From Candidatus Acetothermia bacterium (GTDB lineage Bacteria; Bipolaricaulota; Bipolaricaulia; Bipolaricaulales; Bipolaricaulaceae): a stretch of 7,817 nt of DNA. The stretch's first letter is position 1. The number at the start of each line of letters is the position of its first letter. The stretch is taken from assembly GCA_003551325.1 (NCBI GenBank), contig PUMK01000123.1, positions 1-7,817 on the forward strand. The letters are read 5' to 3'. The position numbers and the translations under genes are program-made. Below the pieces are notes generated by a model that ran no database searches, had not been told where the DNA came from, and saw nothing but the letters and a program-made list of their open reading frames with translations. Positions 6,363 through 7,817 of this stretch are shown in pieces.

Positions 6363-7067
6363 TTACGCCGCCTGGGCGGCCGAAGTCAACGCTGCGTCGT
6401 CGACCTTGATCCCGGGACCCAACGTTGAGGAGATGGAGACCCCCTTGAGATATCGCCCCTTGAAACCGTCCGGCCTCCGTTCCAAGATTGCCTTGGTCAA
6501 CGCCAGAAGGTTCTCCTCCAACTGGTCCACCTCGAACGTTACCTTCCCAAACGGCGCGTGCACAATCCCCGTACGGTCAGTGCGGAACTCGATCATCCCC
6601 GCTTTGAGCTCGCGCACCAAGCGCGCCACATCTTGGGTCACCGTGTCCGTCTTGGGGCTGGGCATGAGACCCCGCGGCCCGAGGATCTTTCCCAACCGCC
6701 CGACAACGGGCATCATATCCGGGGTCGCAACAACCCTATCGAACGCCAGCCATCCTTCCTTCTGGATGCGTTCGGCAAGATCCTCCCCACCCACGAAGTC
6801 CGCACCAGCATCCTCAGCCTCACTGATCTTCTCCCCCTTGGCAAACACAAGCACGCGGACTTCTTTCCCCGTGCCGTGGGGCAAGGCACAGGTACCACGG
6901 ATCATGTACTGAGAAGGGTTCACCCCAAGGTTGTACGCTGCCTCAGCCGTCTCCGGGAATTTGGCGGTGCCCATGCGCTTCATGGACTCAATCGCCTCCC
7001 GCACCGGATACGTTCTCTCGGCCTCCACCATCGCCACGGCCTGCTGATACCGACGGCTACGTTTCAC
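6363..7067 (-). CDS. rplA: Large-subunit ribosomal protein L1
   Basis: A 234-aa L1, which forms the mobile L1 stalk that handles deacylated tRNA at the E site. In many bacteria it also represses its own operon by binding mRNA. Family landmarks are [16 protein letters not shown] (34-49), [20 protein letters not shown] (57-76), the L1 signature [20 protein letters not shown] (121-140) and the C-terminal [16 protein letters not shown] (204-219). The start is GTG, overlapping the rplK TGA in a GTGA, with GAGG seven bases upstream. Overlap with rplK is typical of tight coupling of L11 and L1. The Ala-rich C-terminus encodes a small GC-rich inverted repeat just before the rplJ ribosome site. Confidence 0.97.
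   Translation of the reverse strand: MKRSRRYQQAVAMVEAERTYPVREAIESMKRMGTAKFPETAEAAYNLGVNPSQYMIRGTCALPHGTGKEVRVLVFAKGEKISEAEDAGADFVGGEDLAERIQKEGWLAFDRVVATPDMMPVVGRLGKILGPRGLMPSPKTDTVTQDVARLVRELKAGMIEFRTDRTGIVHAPFGKVTFEVDQLEENLLALTKAILERRPDGFKGRYLKGVSISSTLGPGIKVDDAALTSAAQAA
6367..6380 (-). repeat. Small GC-rich inverted repeat at the end of rplA
   Basis: GCCGC / GCGGC around a four-base loop sits in the last Ala-Ala-Gln-Ala-Ala codons of rplA, just upstream of the rplJ SD. It is short and may simply reflect GC-rich alanine codons. It is noted because it is the only structure near rplJ that could stand in for the missing leader. Confidence 0.3.
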
Positions 7068-7492
7068 TTCACCACCTCAATCCCCGCGTTCCGCGCCGTC
7101 CCCAGCACCATCTCCACCGCCGCGTCAAGCTCATCCGTGTTCAGGTCCGGCAGCTTCCGCTCAGCTATGCGCCGCACTTGTTCCATGGTTACTTTGCCCA
7201 CCTTCTGTCGCTTTGGGTCCGGAGAGCACTTGTCCACCCCCGCGGCCCTCTTCAGAAGCACAGGAACCGGCGGTCGTTTGAGGGTGAAATCGAACGAGCG
7301 ATCCTGGTATACGAAGATCTCCACCGGGATGATTAGACCCGGCTCCTCATTCTTCGTCGACTCGTTGAACCGCTTGCAGAACTCCATGATGTTGACTTTT
7401 TTCTCGCCCAACGCCGGACCTACCGGCGGCGCTGGGTTCGCCTGACCGGCCGGAATCTGGATCTTGATCTTCGCTACCACATTCTTCGCCAT
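7064..7492 (-). CDS. rplK: Large-subunit ribosomal protein L11
   Basis: A complete 142-aa L11, part of the GTPase-associated centre where elongation and release factors and the stringent factor act. The N-terminal domain has [20 protein letters not shown] (11-30) with the prolines of the thiostrepton-site region, followed by [11 protein letters not shown] (33-43). The rRNA-binding C-terminal domain has [20 protein letters not shown] (97-116) and ends [12 protein letters not shown]. Two normally steady spots differ: the usual GQHG- or GQQG-type loop is GEKK (29-32), and the C-terminal TARSMG is TARNAG. The ATG is preceded by GGGAGG with close spacing, nine bases after the nusG stop. Confidence 0.98.
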   Translation of the reverse strand: MAKNVVAKIKIQIPAGQANPAPPVGPALGEKKVNIMEFCKRFNESTKNEEPGLIIPVEIFVYQDRSFDFTLKRPPVPVLLKRAAGVDKCSPDPKRQKVGKVTMEQVRRIAERKLPDLNTDELDAAVEMVLGTARNAGIEVVK

Positions 7493-7501
7493 CCGACCTC
7501 C

Positions 7502-7817
7502 CTACACCTTGTCGATCCCGTCGAAACCGATTCGGACAGGCGTCTCACGGCCAAAGATCTTGACAGTGACAACCACTTCCTCGGCGTCCTTATCGATCTC
7601 CTTGATCTCTCCAGTGAAGTCAGCGAAGGGTCCCTCAACGATCTGCACCACCTCGCCAACCTCGAACTCCACTTCCAGTTTCGGCCGCTTGGCTTCCGCC
7701 ACCGGGATCTCGGCCATGCCGGCCTTGCGCTGGATGAAGTGCATCTCCTTACCCTCGATAGGCAGAGGATGGAAGCGCGATCCGACGTAGCGAATTACCC
7801 CATCCATACCTTCAATC
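7502..7817 (-). CDS. nusG: Transcription termination/antitermination factor NusG, C-terminal part
   Basis: The last 104 codons and stop of NusG; the N-terminal half lies beyond the right edge. The visible part begins near the end of the NGN domain (GVIRYVGSRFHPLPI, matching the usual GVTGFVG..PVPL region) and continues through a basic linker. The KOW domain follows, FEVGEVVQIVEGPFADFTGE and then VKIFGRETPVRIGFDGIDKV, which closely follows E. coli FEPGEMVRVNDGPFADFNG..FGRATPVEL. NusG binds the RNA polymerase clamp through NGN and contacts S10 or Rho through KOW. Its place directly upstream of rplK is the standard bacterial arrangement. An internal ATG at 7807 is not the start, because homology continues upstream of it. 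Confidence 0.95.
   Translation of the reverse strand, partial: IEGMDGVIRYVGSRFHPLPIEGKEMHFIQRKAGMAEIPVAEAKRPKLEVEFEVGEVVQIVEGPFADFTGEIKEIDKDAEEVVVTVKIFGRETPVRIGFDGIDKV

Noticed and set aside
6558..7445. Plus-strand open frame of 295 codons opposite rplA and rplK
   Set aside because: It is fully antisense to two well-conserved ribosomal protein genes, and its composition resembles a shadow translation.

Overview
The window is a continuous run of nine genes, all on the minus strand. From right to left in transcription order: nusG (3' part) - rplK - rplA - rplJ - rplL - rpoB - a Nudix hydrolase - an ArsB/NhaD-type membrane transporter - priA (5' part, running off the left edge). Spacing is very tight. 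There are two GTGA stop/start overlaps (rplK/rplA and transporter/priA) and gaps of 4-9 bases elsewhere. Only two spacers are larger: 41 or 42 bases before the transporter, and about 84 bases between rplL and the rpoB ATG. I saw no convincing terminator or promoter that would break the run.

The organism is clearly bacterial: it has NusG, bacterial L11/L1/L10/L12, the bacterial beta subunit and PriA. The DNA is G+C-rich (about 60% by eye), and Shine-Dalgarno (SD) sequences of the AGGAGGTGA type precede several genes. The beta subunit is short (about 1106 aa), lacks the large lineage-specific insertions of proteobacterial beta, and is organised like Thermus/Deinococcus beta. Several near-invariant motifs are altered, notably fork loop 2. 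This points to a deep-branching or poorly sampled phylum. I cannot name it from sequence alone; a candidate phylum such as Bipolaricaulota is only a guess.

The right half (about 5450-7817) is the standard transcription-elongation and ribosomal-stalk block: NusG, L11, L1, L10 and L7/L12. The rplL-rpoB junction carries two strong hairpins. The first, just after the rplL stop, is a candidate attenuator. The second lies exactly between a perfect SD and the rpoB start codon, so that folding it would bring the SD to a workable distance from the start.

The left half is unusual. rpoB is not followed by rpoC, its almost universal partner. Six bases after the rpoB stop comes a Nudix hydrolase resembling dinucleoside polyphosphate (Ap4A-type) hydrolases, then an ion-transporter-superfamily protein, then priA, encoding the replication-restart helicase. 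The layout joins transcription, translation, nucleotide clean-up and replication restart in what looks like one transcription unit. I found no mobile element, CRISPR array, tRNA or rRNA.
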